Of a DNA stretch of 64,000 nucleotides, positions 36,966-59,928 are shown piece after piece. The stretch spans positions 14,202,572-14,266,571 of the forward strand of contig NC_136008.1 of assembly GCF_048128805.1 (NCBI RefSeq), in the 5' to 3' direction. The position numbers and the translations under genes are program-made. Under the pieces are notes generated by a model that saw only the letters and a program-made list of their open reading frames with translations, was not told the DNA's origin and made no database searches. Source of the stretch: Centroberyx gerrardi. Its lineage: Eukaryota; Chordata; Actinopteri; Beryciformes; Berycidae. Numbering within the stretch: position 1 is the first letter of the stretch; each line of letters opens with the position of its first letter.

Positions 36966-37820
36966 TCATGAGACAGTAGAGGGGAGAGGAGAGCCTGTCC
37001 TTATGTTGAAGTTGATCTCACTAGAGTTGCAAGAGTCTGAGGAGACCGAGGAGTGAGAGGGGGACGGGCAGGGGGAGGCGGAGTGAGAAGTTGGCTCCTG
37101 ATGGTGCAGAACACGGGTCAGCAGCGTCGACCTCCCCTCCCGCTCCTCCTCCGCCTCCTCTCTCTCCACCGCCTCCCTCTCTCTTCCTGCCCGTCCCGCT
37201 CCCTCCCCGGGCGGCGGAGGTGGTAGTGGTGGTTCCCTGCTGTTGATGTTGTGTCTATTCCTGGGAGGCGGAGGAGGGCCCCAGTTCTCGTTCAGGAGGC
37301 AGAGCGTGTGGGAGGCCGCGCCCCAGGATCCCCGCTCTCCATCCTTGCAGTTGCACGGCGCCTGGCAGCTGACGCTCGGCTGCTCCTGCGCCTCCTCCCA
37401 GCCGCTGTCCGCTTTCAAACCCTCCAGGTCGTCAGACGTCTCCAGTTTGAGGAGCTCGCGGTCCCGGTTCTCGTACAGGAGCGTGGCGGCGCAGATGAAG
37501 ATGAAGAGGCCCACTCCCATGACGACGGGCCCGGCCAGCTTCATCCTCTCGCTGTGGGAGCTGCCGCGGCCGCCCAGAGGTTTAGGCGCGGCGGAGACGT
37601 AGCCGGCCACCGCCACGGCCATCCCCACCAGCACCACCCCGACGCCCAGCAGGAGCCACACGCCCGGGGCGGAGCGCAGGTGCAGTCTGGTCTGGAGGAG
37701 TCTCTTGTGGCGTTGGCAGCATGCTGGAGGCCAGACTGGGCGTGACTGGGACTGGGTGGAGTGGGAGGAGGCGGGGCTACAGACAGGACTGGACGTCCCA
37801 CTGGACCTCGCTGCCGTCAT
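36966..37820 (-). CDS. tmem200b: TMEM200B-like two-pass membrane protein
   Basis: A single coding exon of 284 residues. Helix 1 (about 53-75) is [20 protein letters not shown], preceded by LHLRSAPG. Helix 2 (about 95-114) is [20 protein letters not shown], followed by ENRDRE. The signatures 'LRLRSPSG...VLVGMGIAVAGY' and '[25 protein letters not shown]' are those of TMEM200B, and TMEM200A is somewhat less alike. The tail is rich in Pro, Glu and Ser and lacks the KSLDL...SWPRLDR ending of mammalian members. GC content is much higher than in the surroundings. Biochemical function of the family is unknown. A 5' untranslated exon may end at about 38867 and splice to an acceptor at 37835, just before the ATG. 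Confidence 0.85.
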   Translation of the reverse strand: [284 protein letters not shown]

Positions 37821-37887
37821 CCTCTAGCTTCAGACTGGAGAGAGAGAGGAGGAGCAGAGAGCAGAGCAGAAAGAGGGGGATTGGACA

Positions 37888-37975
37888 AAAAAAACAAGTT
37901 CAAGTTTATTTATATAGCCCCCCTTTATCACAAGCATGTCTCAACGGACTTTACAGAGCATGAGCCTCACTAGAT
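37888..37975. repeat. Interspersed fish repeat fragment
   Basis: The phrase 'caagtttatttatatagccc' followed by 'ctttacagagcatgag' resembles a very common fish repeat tail of the kind ending 'tcaaagtgctttaca'. Family not resolved. Confidence 0.5.
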
Positions 37976-38689
37976 CTAACTGATAATCAATTGTAGAACA
38001 GAGAGACGAAAGACAAACACAAGGAAGAAGAACAAAGCACAAGACACGCAATAGCAAATTTTAGCAGAATGTGTTCAATGCAGCAGCAGAGGAAAAGTAT
38101 ATGGGGGTGGGTGTTGAAAAAAAGGATTGTAACTACATAACAGGAAATAACTGCTTTGATAAGACTTGGCTGAGTTAATGAGATGCCAATCCCTTGCAGC
38201 TCCTGCAGTGTCTCTCTGGGGAAGCACAACACACTCAACCACACTGCAGCCATGAACTGAGACTGAACTGTTATTGAACCAGTCGTATCATAGGAATACT
38301 GAGTGCCAGTGACCCCAGACCTGGTGACTTCACTTTATGATCTCACTACAATAAAGAAAATGGAGTCACGTTACTGGTGGGGCTTTCACTGAACTCCTAA
38401 TTTAATTTCCCTGAAGCAGTTGAACATAACAGGCTGTTCGGCGAAACTCAGACCAATTGGACAAAACATCTTTAGCACTGTTAACAAACATTTGCGTCGT
38501 TTTTGCGATGACAACACCTTTAATGCCTTTTTTTTTTAATTATTATTATTATTATCGACACACTCCTTGTTGGCTAGGTTACAGTAATCCAAAGACTGCA
38601 TTTTACTGTCTTTCTTTATTCTAATGAGTGTTATGCAATATTACAAAAAATCTGATTAAGTTCGCGGATTGGCTACTTGCCTTGATTTG

Positions 38690-38940
38690 GACGTAAATCC
38701 GACGTAGAAATTGGCCCCTCGGCATTATCAAAATAAATAACCCAGTTGCGTTATTTCCCACTCCTCTGTGTTTTCATCCTGCGTCTTCTCCACCACTTTG
38801 ACTCGCGTTTATCCGGAGTTTCACCTAATTCCTCTTCAGATTAAAACGTGTTCATCCTTGGCTTACTGTCGGAGCCCGCGTGCAGCGCATGCGGGATGCT
38901 GATCCTCAAATGAAGCTTTTATAGTAAATAACAGTCTTAC
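38690..38940 (-). promoter_or_regulatory. Probable promoter/5' UTR of tmem200b
   Basis: This GC-richer patch has CpGs (gtcggagcccgcgtgcagcg) and a minus-strand donor (CCGACA/GTAAGCC at about 38867) that would fit an untranslated first exon. It is upstream of tmem200b and has no reading frame of its own. This is inference. Confidence 0.3.
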
Positions 38941-38957
38941 TAGAAGTGGTGTAACAC

Positions 38958-38958
38958 T

Positions 38959-38996
<38 letters not shown>
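38958..38996. repeat. (CT)n microsatellite
   Basis: A CT run upstream of tmem200b. Confidence 0.9.
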
Positions 38997-38998
<2 letters not shown>

Positions 38999-39257
38999 CC
39001 TCGCTCTTCCTTTCTCACTCACCCCCTCTCCCTCTCCCTCTCTCTGCTTGTGTTCCTAAGTAATGTAGGCTGTTTTGGTTTGTGTGTGTGTGTGTGTGTG
39101 TGTGTGGAGGAAGGGTCGTGGGAATCTGCGGCTAGTCCCGGCCAGTCCCACGATGAGCCCAGTTATTCTTAGTTAGTACCAACCATCCTGTGTTGTCAGA
39201 AGGGTAAAGTTATGGAAGGAGCAGCCACCCTCCATCTCCACACCACTACAATATATC

Positions 39258-39609
39258 TACACTACCAGTCAAAAGTTTGGACACACCTGATTGAATGTGC
39301 TATGTTTTTCATCATCTTAAAGCCATTTTGATCTAAAGGTTTATGCTAAATGCTTGAAATGTGTTTTTTAGACAAATATAAACAGTGAAGTTGATGCCTG
39401 TGTATGAATTTCTTTTCAAAGCCTTTGCCTTTCCATCAAGGCAAAGGGCGGCTACTTTAAAGAATCTAAAATATAAGATAGTTTTGATTTGTTTAACACT
39501 TTTTTTGGTCACTGCATAATTCCATTTGTGTTATTTCATAGTTTTGATGCCTTTACTATTATTCTAAAATGTGAAAAAATGTATGTCCAAACATTTAACT
39601 GGTAGTGTA
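39258..39609. mobile_element. Tc1/mariner MITE, 348 bp with TA target duplication
   Basis: The left end CACTACCAGTCAAAAGTTTG (39260) and right end ...TTAACTGGTAGTG (39607) are inverted copies of the familiar fish Tc1-like terminus. TA flanks both sides. There is no transposase frame, so it is an internally deleted copy. Confidence 0.85.
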
Positions 39610-39883
39610 TGACCTGATTAGATTCAAAAACCTCAGCTCTCACACTCATTAAAAGATCTGAAAGCACAATCAAGACAAAGCAGAAGTGTGTGTGTGTGAA
39701 GATTAGACAGCTCCTGTGGGTATGAGGCTGTAAGATGAGCTGCACACTCACATTGCATGTCTGAGGTAATCACCACAGCCTAGAGGATCTGATTGTGTGT
39801 GTGTGTGTGTGTGGTGATCCGTGTAGAGTCAGTCTTGTGAAATTACAAAGGCCAAGTAAGGACAGCAGCCAGTGTGCATCTCA

Positions 39884-41224
39884 TTTATTTCATCCATTCA
39901 CACATTCCGCCAAACAGCCAGTTACCTCAGAGCCAAAAGTTGCGTACCATTACCCCTTAAATTAAAGTACATAAATAAAAGCTGTTTGAATATAAACAAT
40001 TGCTGATGTACACATTCCAACTTGCTGAATTACACGCTGAGTTATAGAGCGACACTGACGATGTGTTTTAAGTATTTCTCAAAATCTTTACAAATTGAGG
40101 TCCTGCGCTTTATCGGACTGTCTCAGTGTCCTTTCACTGTAGAGGGATGCCGCTCCTTTTGCATAAACAAGCAGGAATAAATTCTGGTATGGATGCAGGG
40201 ACTGTCTGCTGTAGTTGTACTATTTACATTGTGAATGCCAGAGGTTATTTAGACCAAACAAGACAGGAAACAATATCAATCAAAACAACCAAAAGCTGTT
40301 TTTTTGTTTAAACATTCAAATTCATTTAGTGTTCCCACAAAAGCAAATACATAGAGAAAAACAGAGCTGGTTCATTGTCTTGTTCCACCATGCCTTTGTC
40401 TCCAGGTTCCTCGATTAAACAATTAGCCCTTAGCCCTGCCAAATCAGTCACAAAGCAATCCTCTGACCAGAAAAGCAACGTACGACTGGCGGGAAGTTAC
40501 ATCCCCATTTCTCAAACGCGCTCACAGGCACATGTGCACACACACACACACACTCTTTACCCTCCCCCCCCCCCCCCAAGCTAAACTTCAGCCAGCTCCA
40601 ACCTAACAAAACTCTTTTCCTTGGACATGTAGAGCAGCCCACTTTCTCCATCTAGAGGAGAAACATTGAACTACATTAGTGCTTCTGCTCCAGTGGGTTT
40701 CACATTAAAAACTCTCACCTCACGATTGTTTCTTGCAGCTATTTAAAAAAAAAAAAAAATCATTTGTTTCAAGTAAAAGCAGCAAATCGCACACTTGTTC
40801 CATCCGCTCTGGGCTTAAGCACCTTTTCATGACAATTCAAATAAAAAGGGAACTGCAACAGAATAGTGACATTAAATCCAATTCACAAACTGTACATTGT
40901 TAAGAAGCCTTAAAGGTGCCTGCAGTTATTTTCATGATCATTCAGAAAGCAAACACAGTATAAATTAAGGAATTCTTATGGTACAATGTAAAACTCTCCC
41001 TCAGGCTGACTAGTACTGTCCATCATGGAGCGAGGCTTGGGGAGAGATGGGGTATCGTCTCTGGTTGATGGCTTCCACTTGTTCCTCTCTTGCATCTGCG
41101 CCGTCACAGAGCTTCGACAGATGAAACCCCGTCCTGGGTGGGTTCAAATGTCTCAAATGAGTGCTGATGAAGCGGGCGTTGAGGGACTGGTTAGAAGGAA
41201 GTGATTCCGCGTTGGAGGCGAGTC
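39884..41224 (-). other. Probable 3' UTR of l3mbtl1
   Basis: About 1.3 kb of unique-looking sequence follows the l3mbtl1 stop. A minus-strand AATAAA (TTTATT at 39884-39889) marks a possible end. No other gene was recognised. Contains a poly-C run near 40565 and an A run near 40744. Confidence 0.4.
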
Positions 41225-48095
<6,871 letters not shown>

Positions 48096-50984
48096 TTCTA
48101 CTTCTCCGCTATTCTCACCACCTGAAATGGCATAATTACAGTGACAACAAAGACTATATTTTCAACCCGAGACGAACCAGTCACAGATGTTACAAAACCC
48201 AGCAGAGATGTCATCTAATGCACAAATAGAGAGGTTGAGTCCACAGCTCTGACTCAGTTTATACCGTTGTTCTACATCATTGTGTTGACTATGCATGATT
48301 ATCACAGTCACACAGTCTCCATTTCTGCTTTACGGGGAAAGTGATCAAAACTACACAACAAAATTCTACCTGCACTGGTGTATTTTGTCTTGCGCCGCAT
48401 CACCGCTAGATGGCGACTGTGTGCTGACTTGCAGGATACACCATGCACTTCGATTTCAGACAAAACAGTCAATAATAATATTGTTTTGCAGGCCAACTAA
48501 GGTAGAAATGCGTGCACAAACGGTCCCATTAGGGTAAACCTTCATCATGATCATTGACAAACACGAGGAAAGATGTGCCAACTTTAAGTTAACGACACAA
48601 GTTCATCTTTTCCTTGTTTTAACAGTATCTCCTAAAATCGGCTGTTTGCCCGATTATGAACAATTGAGGTGGTAAACTGTTTATCAATTTTAAAGAGAAC
48701 ATTGTTTTCTGCACTGATTGACCAAAGTTAAAAGCGTTTTAATCCAACTAAGATTACGATATAACGTTTTAGTCTTGACGCATGTTCAACACTGAATTAA
48801 GGTAATATTCTCCGTTTCGTTGGTAGTCATAACCATGTGAAAAGTATGCAATAGCCTAAGCTACTCGATCATGATTAAGTTAGACTTCGCACTTAATACG
48901 CCAATTTTATTCTAGCCATAAATAAAGTGTATGTAAGAGCGCCCATGATTAGCATTCGTCTTATACAAAATGGCGGAGCATAGGAAGAGGCCACCAACAC
49001 GTTTAAACTATGTAAATTACTAAAGTTACCAATTTAAACAAATCACACAAAGCCGCTACATGTCGAACAAAAGCAAATGCATGCTATGTAATTTCCTGAC
49101 TTAGTGTTTTCCTTCACTCTGGTCATTTTCTTTACTTTCCCCTTGTCACGGAATGTCAGCCCAGGTTGCTAGCTTGTGCTGACATAAAGCTAACAGCCAG
49201 CTAGCCGCTCCAAGCTAGCAGCTCCACTCCGTTCAACTGAACTGATGATGGCTAGACGACTAGCCATAGCATTGTGACTGGATGTAGCGAGCTAAGGACA
49301 ATCCGTAATAAATAAGTTTCCCGGTTAATAACAATAGAAAAACGCATTTCATTAAACGTCAATATTTCGTCTAACATGATACATACTCGAAATAACACTG
49401 CGTTATTGTTCCGAGCTTCAACATTGTTGCTTGATTAATTTCTTCAATAGAAACTTGCAAAAACGATTTATTCTCGCCGTTTTAAATCAGAGTGGAAATA
49501 ATGAAATCTAATGCTCGCCGGAAAATGAACGCCGGTTTTTCAAATTTTGCTATTGATAACGGCAATAAATGAGTATTAACGTCGTATTGTTTGAAATTTA
49601 TGGAACTCACCTCGTTTCTGTTTTAACTCTTATTTAGAGCTGGATAGAAGGATGCGCATGCGTGTAAGATGCGCTGCCTGACAACTTTGGATCTCGGAAA
49701 ACTTCAGTACTATCGATGGTCAATACAGGCCCGAGTATTAACACGCACAAAATTCAGTTCACCGCTAACATGTAGGCCAACTAAGGAATATGCGCTTGTT
49801 TTTGTTCTTGCTCGCAAGTCTTTTCCCGTAGAAGAGAGACTGTGTGTGTCACGGGAGCGCAGGGACCGCAGTGTGTTGTGGAGCGGTCTCTGTGGTCAAA
49901 GTGACAGTCTGGGGCTATTTTGCTTACAATGTTTAATACTTTTACACCGTAAAACAGTAGCTTGCTGTGGATGCATCGGAACACAGACGACATTTAGTTT
50001 GTAAACGCCCATCCCTCTTGGATAAAAAAACACCAAGGCCCGTAAGATCACCTGAAGTTGAATTGCCCAAACAAAATGTCCTAAATATGTTGCTGCACAC
50101 CAGTCTGTAGGCTGGTTGTTTTGTAGTTTCAGCTCCAACACACATCTGCGGCCATGTGGACCGTACGGTTATGAATACGAGGCTTATATCACCAGTGAAG
50201 AGTGCCGAACATTTGAATAAACTTACCGAGCTTACCTTAGATCACTCCTGACGAAAAATCACCGTAATATTCCCAAAATATTCCTATAGGGATTTACAGC
50301 GTGACTGTGATATTCAACAATGAGTTTATAGTGGCTTTATCGTAGGCCATTTTATGCTATTTATCTATCTCTTACGGCATTTCTATATTCTTCTTATAGG
50401 ATATTACCTATGGATATTATATATGGTTTATATAGTTTTGCTGTGATTTGCACAACATTCTTCTAAATTTTATTATAAGATTACTATAGGCCTAGATATT
50501 TGTCGTACGGGACTGTTGATTGATTCTGCTGGTCGGGTAAAATGTATGATGTTAAACCAAAATGTAACCTGTTTAGCACTCTGTTTATTCATCCATATAG
50601 GGAGGGGCTAATTTCCTCTGAATAATTAAGGATATAGAGTGTTATGGGCCATTTTCAGCCATGATATTGTAGACATATTGCTGGAAACAGGCGGCCTGTG
50701 AAACACCAAGTCGCCAGTATCAGTGACTAATATCTTATTTGCTGCCAAACAGTTATGTTTTGAGAAAAGACCTTCCTTCAGTCAACAAGGCCGCCCTGAT
50801 ATGAGTACAGTTGATTCCCGTGAAATCACATCGCTATATAAAAAATAAAAAAAAACACAAACTGGCGCCAGTCTTCTGTTGGTCGCTAGATGGCAGAAGA
50901 AGTCTAAACTCTGAGGGATTAACAGGGTCGCAGCCTGCTGCAGCCTAGATTATTTACAATATAACATCAAATGCAAACCATGAG
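48096..50984. other. Divergent promoter region between l3mbtl1 and tmem244-like
   Basis: The two genes are head to head. A minus-strand donor at 49611 (ACGAG/GTGAGT) marks a likely l3mbtl1 untranslated first exon ending at 49612, so its promoter should lie near 49.65-49.9 kb. No protein exon was recognised. An AT-rich interspersed repeat copy lies at about 50265-50500. Confidence 0.45.
50265..50500 (+). repeat. AT-rich interspersed repeat, copy 1
   Basis: Shares 'atattcctatag', 'acggcatttctatattc', 'gttttgctgtgatttgcac', 'cttctaaattttattataag' and 'actataggcctag' (with scattered changes) with copy 2 near 57.2 kb, in the same order and orientation. Unclassified. Confidence 0.65.
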
Positions 50985-51434
50985 ATGGCATTCAAAGGCA
51001 AAGTGGTCGACTCGAAGGTAAGGAGACAATCTGCGTGTCAAGGTTTTACACCTCTAAATCTGACGAGTCGTTTGGAAACTGTCGGGCTGTCGGGCTCGAC
51101 TGCTGCAAAGTCAAGTGCGATTAAAAAAATAAAGAAACGAGGAGAAATATAACAGGCCATATCTTATCTAGGGTTTAAGATGACTGGCTTTTATTGTATG
51201 GGATTTCTCACGGAATATAATGTAAATTCTGTGCAGCCGGGCAGGTTTTGTTTGCAGCAGAGTCGTTGTGTGCTCGCTCACCTAAGGCGCACATCCCTCC
51301 CACTGCAGCCTACTGAGCCTATGGTAGACGGGTCTGCGCACAGCTCCAGGTTTATGTTTTGTTATGTTGTGTTACGTGGAAAATATGTGGTGCTGGGTTG
51401 CCTATTGGACAGGTCAGGTCCTATTGCGAAATAT

Positions 51435-51505
<71 letters not shown>

Positions 51506-52532
51506 GACCGTGCTCGTGCATCTGCTGCTCTGTCTGGTCATATTTTACTCTCTCTACTACATGATTGGAAGTGTGTGCTTTGGTGCCTTCAGGTAAGAAT
51601 CTCAAACGCGCGCGCGCACACACACGTACACCGCCCTAACCTCAAACCTTCAGCCAACCATGAGGACATTACCTCAGAAACAGAAACATGCTCACAAGTC
51701 TTCAAAGCCTTCATCATCCTCTCCTGCCACTTCCATAAGTCCACCACAGTCTATTTATGGAGACTTCATTTAGATAGATAACATAAGAACTCAGATAACT
51801 GACACCTTACAAATGGTCATTTACTTCTTATACTGGCCTTCTCCCATGAATTTTCCTTCTTTTGGACATTTAACCCAGTTCCCACATCTCTTCCCACATC
51901 TCTTTCAGGTTGGATCACTTTGACGGACTGATTCCATTTGACTTTAAGACCGAGCCGACTGAATCCAACTCCAAATACTTGGGTGAGTGCGCTTTATGCA
52001 TGATAAACATGATAAACAGTGAGCGTGACCTTTTGCCTGCTCACTCATATCTCTTCTTGTTGTGTCGCTCTCCCTCAGTGAACCTCCTGTCCTTGGAGCT
52101 CACCTACTTCTGCAGCGGTCTGCTGTTTGCGGCGGTGGTGAGGAGGCGGGTCTGGGACTATGCCCTCACTGTCACTCTCCTGCATGTACTGCTCACCAGC
52201 TTAGGTGAACACAGGCATACAGCGCACACATACATCCATACATGCACGCATACACATTGTGTGTTGTTTAATGGCATGTTTTTAATGTGTGTTGACAGTG
52301 ATGTTGGAGTTTCCCATGGTGTGGCAGTGGTGGCTGGCTTTAGGTAAGACAGAAACAAGACAACTAGGCCTCAGATAGTTGCATTCAGCTTTATTAGATC
52401 AGTTCTCCTTAACACTCCAAGTTTTTGTTGTTCCTAGGAAGTGGCTTGTTTCTGATGATCTGCAACGGTCAGCTGATAGCTTACTTCACCTGCCAGAGTG
52501 ACCAGAGCTACCCTTCCTTCAGCATCTACTGA
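50985..52532 (+). CDS. TMEM244-like four-pass membrane protein
   Basis: Six exons: 50985-51017, 51507-51592, 51909-51982, 52079-52204, 52299-52343 and 52438-52532, in phase, giving 152 residues (human TMEM244 128). The start MAFKGKVVDSK parallels MALQVRVAPSK of TMEM244 and has the same first-exon length of 11 codons; the ATG upstream at 50980 opens another frame. LLCLVIFYSLYYMIGSVCFG, FDGLIPFDFKTEPT, LSLELTYFCSGLLFAAVV, VWDYALTVTLLHVLLTS and VMLEFPMVWQWWLALGSG follow TMEM244 in order. Four hydrophobic helices (about 13-31, 67-86, 91-111, 120-137) are visible. The family has no known activity. It lies between l3mbtl1 and sgk2, the ohnologous position to TMEM244 between L3MBTL3 and SGK1 on human 6q. 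The C-terminal extension (about 25 residues) is unlike the human protein. Confidence 0.85.
51436..51498. repeat. (CT)n microsatellite before tmem244-like exon 2
   Basis: A pure CT tract whose end, after a short CA run, is the acceptor of exon 2, so it is probably part of the splice signal. Confidence 0.95.
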
Positions 52533-53017
52533 CAGACAGAAAACAAACTCTCTCTCTCTATCCATCCTGAACCAAAGCTGTTTTATATAAACAGTCTTGT
52601 GGAGTGGGGTAGAAGGGATCAGACCAAATGCTCTGTGCCTGGAGACACCTATTACATTCTCTGAGGTGTTGGACTTTATCTGTATTTGACAGTATAAAAA
52701 AGGCTCTATGACAGAAAATGAAATGTTTCAAGTCGGAGTTGGGGCCACTTTGTGCATCAAGATTTTGTAAATAGACCGGCATCCTGTTGTTTTTAATGTA
52801 AATGCCACAAGAAGAGTCCTCTCCCTTTTCTGTTCGTGATGCACTTTGCCTCTGTCACTATGCAGAATTTTACGACGGCCTGTGAGTATTAACTTTTGTA
52901 CGGTCAGAGAACCTTTGGTATCTTTGCTGTGAATGTATTAGCTCAGATGTGAATGGGAAAGTTGCAATACATGTGTCTGTAGTGTATGTTAAAGGTGTAT
53001 TTGTAAAGTGTGACACA

Positions 53018-53046
53018 AATAAACCACTTTAGATTCAGTCTTTATT
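53018..53046. other. Facing poly(A) signals of two convergent genes
   Basis: AATAAA at 53018-53023 on the plus strand (tmem244-like) and AATAAA on the minus strand (TTTATT at 53041-53046, sgk2) lie 17 bases apart. Confidence 0.6.
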
Positions 53047-53371
53047 GTCTCATCTTCTGACACACTAGGTAGTGAGGTGAAATAGTGACCAGCCTATTCC
53101 ATATTACAATAAATGTACAAATTGATGATATACAGTCTCATATTAGTGTCCCAGTAACAGTAATAAAGATATAAAAGTGCTTACTTAATGGCAAGTGTTA
53201 CCAAATGCACACATGTCATGAAACAATGCAGTGTTAGTGTAAGAAAGAATAGTTTGTAAAAGTGTAATATAATTTAATAAGTTAATACATAAAAATAAAT
53301 ATGCCCTAAAAAGATTTGGCCTGCCATAGCCCCATTGTTATTTACGCATTAGATTTCAAGGTTAAGGTGAG

Positions 53372-57521
<4,150 letters not shown>

Positions 57522-58544
57522 CTGGATAAAGAGTGAAGTGCAGTGAAAAATGAAAGGAGGAGAGAGGAAGATTTGCTCAGTGTTAAGTCGGGGAGTCCAG
57601 CACCAGTGTCAGCCGCCTCCCTGTCCGCTGCATATCAATGCCTCTCTGACGTAGCAGACACAGACGACCCGCCGAGCTGCCGCTGCTCTATTGCTTCATG
57701 CTGCCTTCAGGGCTGTCGGAAAGTTCGTAATTACGAGCTGAGCGCACATAACATAACCGACCAAAAGAGATGTGACGTTTAGGGGACGTGTCTTGAGGGA
57801 ACAATGGCGGAGAGCTGTGAAGCCAAACTGATGGAAAAAGTGATTTCTAAAATAGAATGTTCTTGTCTTCAGATTGATTGGCTGAGTCAAATTCAAAGCC
57901 AATATAAAATACACAATAAACTCCCACCAGTGATTGCCTAGCTGTTAATTGAAATGTTAGTCATACCAGTAGCCTACTAACGTGTTGCTTAGCAACATCT
58001 TTGTTTAGCAACTCTTATTTACAAAGAATGTAGCCTACAGTAAATATTTTGCAATGTAGGCTATTTTTACAACAAATATATAACAACCTTTGACTTAATT
58101 AATTTAATGAAACATCAAGTAGCTGCAAGACTGATGTTCTTTTTCTCCTCTTCATTCTGCCGCTGTAGCACAAACTGACTCTGCGCCATTTGATTTAGCT
58201 ACATTAAATGTAAACTCCAGCAAAAAACTGCTTTTGTTACAGGGAATTCTGTTCATTTTTCCGATCAAAAGTACTTGACAAGTCGTACGGGCCACTTATG
58301 ACTTCCGTAGGCTACTTGAAGGAAATAGTTACGAATAGCACATAAAGGCAGCTTACTGAGCTCTAGCTCCCGTCAGCCGTGAAAAGCGGAACCGACCCCG
58401 AACGCACCGCCTGGAAAATCGATGATCTTGTCAATGGAAACACTTTTTTTTTTTTACTTTGGAATTGATATGAGTGAAAGTTACACAAGAGACCTCGCCC
58501 TCTGTGTTTGTTTCTTTCTGTTTGTTTGTTTGTTTCTTTCTTTC

Positions 58545-58595
58545 TGTATGTATGTATGTATGTATGTATGTATGTATGTATGTATGTATGTATGT
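58545..58595. repeat. (TGTA)n microsatellite
   Basis: Tetranucleotide run. Confidence 0.95.
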
Positions 58596-58728
58596 GCCGG
58601 CCTATATATAGCTGCTCTGAATACTTTAAAAGGCTGAGATAACACAACAGGAGAAAAATCATTGAACGATAGTTTCCATTGAGGAGATAGGTGGCCGGAA
58701 ATGCCCCCCCACCTCCCCCTCCCAACCA

Positions 58729-58732
<4 letters not shown>

Positions 58733-58780
<48 letters not shown>
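58733..58780. repeat. (CA)n microsatellite
   Basis: CA run, 48 bases. Confidence 0.95.
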
Positions 58781-58784
<4 letters not shown>

Positions 58785-59634
58785 CCCAAACACACACACT
58801 CACACTGACATGCATACAGAAAGGAAATCACATTCTAGGACAGCAGGTCTGCAGCGCTCATTTTCCTTTTGCACCTCACCCAGTGTAAGGTCAGTTATAG
58901 ATAGTTATAGGGTCATGGAAACTATAGTGTGTGACAGCAGTCCAGCAGATGACAACTCTCTATCGCTCTCCCGGTCTCATGTAGCCCATGAGTGTGTAAG
59001 AAATAGGAGGACCTGTCTGCACCATCGCAGACCCAGTTTTACACTTGTGATATATGACCAAACCATTGTAGCATTTCACATTCGCCTATACAGTGTCCAT
59101 GTTGTTTTATATCACAACCATTCATGCTGGGATATACACATACACTCAAGACATTCTCTCACATTATCAAGTCTGAATCCATCCTCCTATTAGAGACTCA
59201 ATTATATAATCAAAAATTTATATCAACATGCGATTATATAATAATTGAAAATAGCAAGAGGAACTGCTGGCATAGTCTTCAGTAAACAAAATGTTCTAGT
59301 GAAAGAGAAAGAGGAAGGAATACCACCTTACATCATGTGTATTTTCAGAAACACACAACAATAAATATAAAGATTACATAAATGAGAGCTAATTTTGATG
59401 AAGGAACAACGCGCATCCCCATGCAGCAGCACCGCTAAAAGTACAATGGAAAATCCGCAGACATAGAAACTGGGCCTCGCCGAGACAGAAATAAGCCCAG
59501 AAGTTTAACGGGAAAGAAACTGGAAATGAGCAACAGAAATATGCAGGAGGAACACAGAAAATCAAGAACAAGAGTGTGTGAATCAGAGAAATGGCATATA
59601 AATAATAATAGAAATAGAAATAACAAGTTAGTCA

Positions 59635-59676
59635 TTTCTCTCTCTCTCTCTCTCTGACTCTCTCTCTCTCTCTGTC

Positions 59677-59742
<66 letters not shown>
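59635..59742. repeat. (CT)n microsatellite
   Basis: A ~108-base CT tract with a few interruptions. A GA tract (59889-59924) lies about 150 bases further on, so the pair could form a hairpin. Confidence 0.95.
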
Positions 59743-59744
<2 letters not shown>

Positions 59745-59887
59745 TGCCCCTGTGTCTCTGGTGTCTATATTTGGAGCAGTTGGGTTCAGGTCAGAGTCAG
59801 TACATGAGGTCTTGGTTACTGTCGCAGAAAGCTGATACTCAGAGAGAGACAGGGGGAGTTCCCTCTCTGTTACAATGTTGGCAGAAC

Positions 59888-59888
<1 letters not shown>

Positions 59889-59924
<36 letters not shown>
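59889..59924. repeat. (GA)n microsatellite
   Basis: Complementary in sequence to the CT tract at 59635-59742. Confidence 0.95.

Positions 59925-59928
<4 letters not shown>

Noticed and set aside
37243-37973. Plus-strand open frames over tmem200b
   Set aside because: Shadows of the GC-rich minus-strand gene; no family likeness.
58363-59193. Frames through TGTA and CA repeats
   Set aside because: Low-complexity sequence only.
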